Shown: positions 62,901 to 64,000 of the stretch, piece after piece
Layout of the letters: the number at the start of each line of letters is the position of its first letter
Numbering within the stretch: the stretch's first letter is position 1
Origin: Lanius collurio
Lineage: Eukaryota > Chordata > Aves > Passeriformes > Laniidae
Direction: 5' to 3'
NCBI GenBank assembly: GCA_020086605.1
Contig: JACBWW010000015.1
Location: forward strand, 8,489,251-8,553,250
Length of the DNA stretch: 64,000 nt
Notes under the pieces: generated by a model
Database searches by the model: none
What the model saw: the letters and a program-made list of their open reading frames with translations, nothing else
Told to the model about the DNA's origin: nothing
Translations under genes and position numbers: made by a program

Positions 62901-64000
62901 CCTGAACACTACTTTAGTATAACAGGAAGCTACTGATAACAAATGGAAACAGAAGCCTTGCCACAAATGTCAGGCACGCAGAGTGGGGCAGTTGTGTTAT
63001 GTGGTGGTAGCCAGCTGGCTAATCAGCACAGATGTGTTGGTTGCTCACTTAGTGGATTTACAGCTCTCAGCTGCAGAATGTGCTGATTCTTCCTCACTCA
63101 AGGGACAGAAGGCGGTAGAGGGAGGGAAAAAGGAAGCTGAAGGTAAGGAAGGATCAAAGGGCATAAAGCTATAGGGAACTGGGCTTTATTACTGTCACTA
63201 TAATCAAAACAATTTATCCAGCTGTGATACAAGGCTGAAATGGTCCAAGACCTTTGCTCTGAGTTTGGATTGAGAGGCAGTGAGACTGTGGAGATGCCAA
63301 GGGCAGGATAACAGTGTCAGATACTTTACCTTAATGCTACCATCAGTCTCCTACTTAAGCAATTTTCTGACTTGGAATTTTGTTATCGGATTTTTCCATA
63401 ACCTCCCACGCACTGTGTGCTAGCAAGAGCAGTGTGCTCTAAAACAGCATAGTAATAGAAACTTGAACTGTTCTGTATTATAGAGGTGCTATACTCTGTG
63501 ATTATGATACACTGAGAAAGTATGTGCATGCCATACTTCCAGTTCTTTATGTAGTGATCAGGTTGGCTGAGGCACTTACCTAGTTTCATATTGTGAAGTT
63601 TCTCCTTTCAGTAAGGAGGGGAAAAAGCTATTTTTATATTCACTGAAACATAAATAATCCTGTACTTATCCAGGGACAGATAGCTTTGGATTTCATAGTT
63701 TGCTATAGGGATTTCATCTTAGGTCATCATCATGGAAAATTTATGAGATGCTTCAAATGCTGTATCTCAAGGTCACCTGAAAAATGTCTTAATTTGATTT
63801 GGAAGCATTACTTGTCTGTTTAATAATTGTAATTTGTGTGTTATTAACATCCTGACATACAGAGGTCCTTGGCAGCAAAATATGAAATTTGATGGGTATT
63901 AATCTATGTGTGTTTTTTTGAGGGAACCACAATGGCATAACAGTTGTGATTACACAAGCTGAAGGTAGTCAAAACAAATCCAGAAAACATCACAGCCCCA
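53961..64000. other. unique stretch with one long palindrome
   Basis: No gene or transposon recognised. An exon-like piece at 57462-57553 (good acceptor and GTAAGT donor) and a 22-bp perfect palindrome at 58367-58388 are treated separately. Poly(A)-type low complexity occurs at 58482-58496 and 62049-62070. Segments near 55550-55700 and 60390-60540 look complex enough to be conserved non-coding elements, but this cannot be tested here. Confidence 0.55.
58367..58388. repeat. 22-bp perfect palindrome
   Basis: TGCCATTAAAA is followed immediately by its exact reverse complement, giving a 22-bp palindrome with no spacer. It is AT-rich in the middle and could be extruded as a cruciform or bind a dimeric factor; homeodomain-like ATTA cores lie on both halves. 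No transposon explains it. Confidence 0.95.

Noticed and set aside
1..64000. tRNA, rRNA or mitochondrial insertion
   Set aside because: I looked for typical tRNA B-box and rRNA phrases and found none; a proper tRNA and covariance-model search would be needed to exclude small RNA genes.

Overview
The window looks like AT-rich nuclear DNA from a bird, poor in genes. The evidence is the repeat fauna. Seven CR1 (chicken repeat 1) LINE remnants are present, several with the typical 3' end (lost-CR1 phrases such as 'ggaacaggttgcccagaga' and a tail of 'attctatga'-type repeats). Four short solo-LTR-like sequences of avian ERV type are also present. I see no L1, Alu or other mammalian repeats and no bacterial gene organisation. 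Total recognisable transposon content is low (about 5-6% CR1 and 2-3% LTR by my coordinates), which fits a bird. A passerine is possible, but I cannot prove it from the sequence. I found no protein-coding gene, tRNA or rRNA that I can defend. The open reading frames are short, overlap on both strands and have no recognisable domains, so the window is best read as a gene desert or a very large intron.

Layout. 1-8996: unique AT-rich sequence with a somewhat more GC-rich patch at 7000-7860. 8997-9238: a recent 117-bp tandem duplication. 11424-13051: a striking 149-bp inverted repeat (about 98% identical arms, 1330-bp spacer). 15035-15127: a pure GATA microsatellite. 16424-16711: CR1 3' end. 17236-17286: GGAA/GGCA microsatellite. 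18005-18323: the only CpG-island-like stretch, flanked by good splice-site matches. 19383-20345: CR1 split by a 547-bp solo LTR with a 6-bp target duplication. 24625-24931: CR1 3' end. 26455-26823: LTR-like remnant. 37637-37754: CR1 in reverse. 42270-44497: the longest CR1, including part of the reverse transcriptase. It contains a hairpin-forming insertion (43058-43126) and is split by a 476-bp solo LTR with a 4-bp target duplication. 48000-48432: a short LTR on the minus strand, with a polypurine tract and two tandem copies of an ~80-bp unit beside it. 50589-50679: CR1 3' end in reverse. 53449-53960: CR1 in reverse, with the 3' end joined directly to the reverse-transcriptase region. 53961-64000: unique sequence with a 22-bp perfect palindrome at 58367.

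How the parts relate. There is no pathway or operon here. The biology is mostly repeat history: two LTRs inserted into older CR1 copies, so their relative ages can be read directly. On top of that are three local rearrangements: a tandem duplication, a long inverted duplication and a templated hairpin insertion. The most unexplained item is the 149-bp inverted repeat. The most likely functional item is the isolated CpG-rich block at 18.0-18.3 kb, which may be a promoter or exon of an unannotated transcript. I do not see a convincing new biological system.
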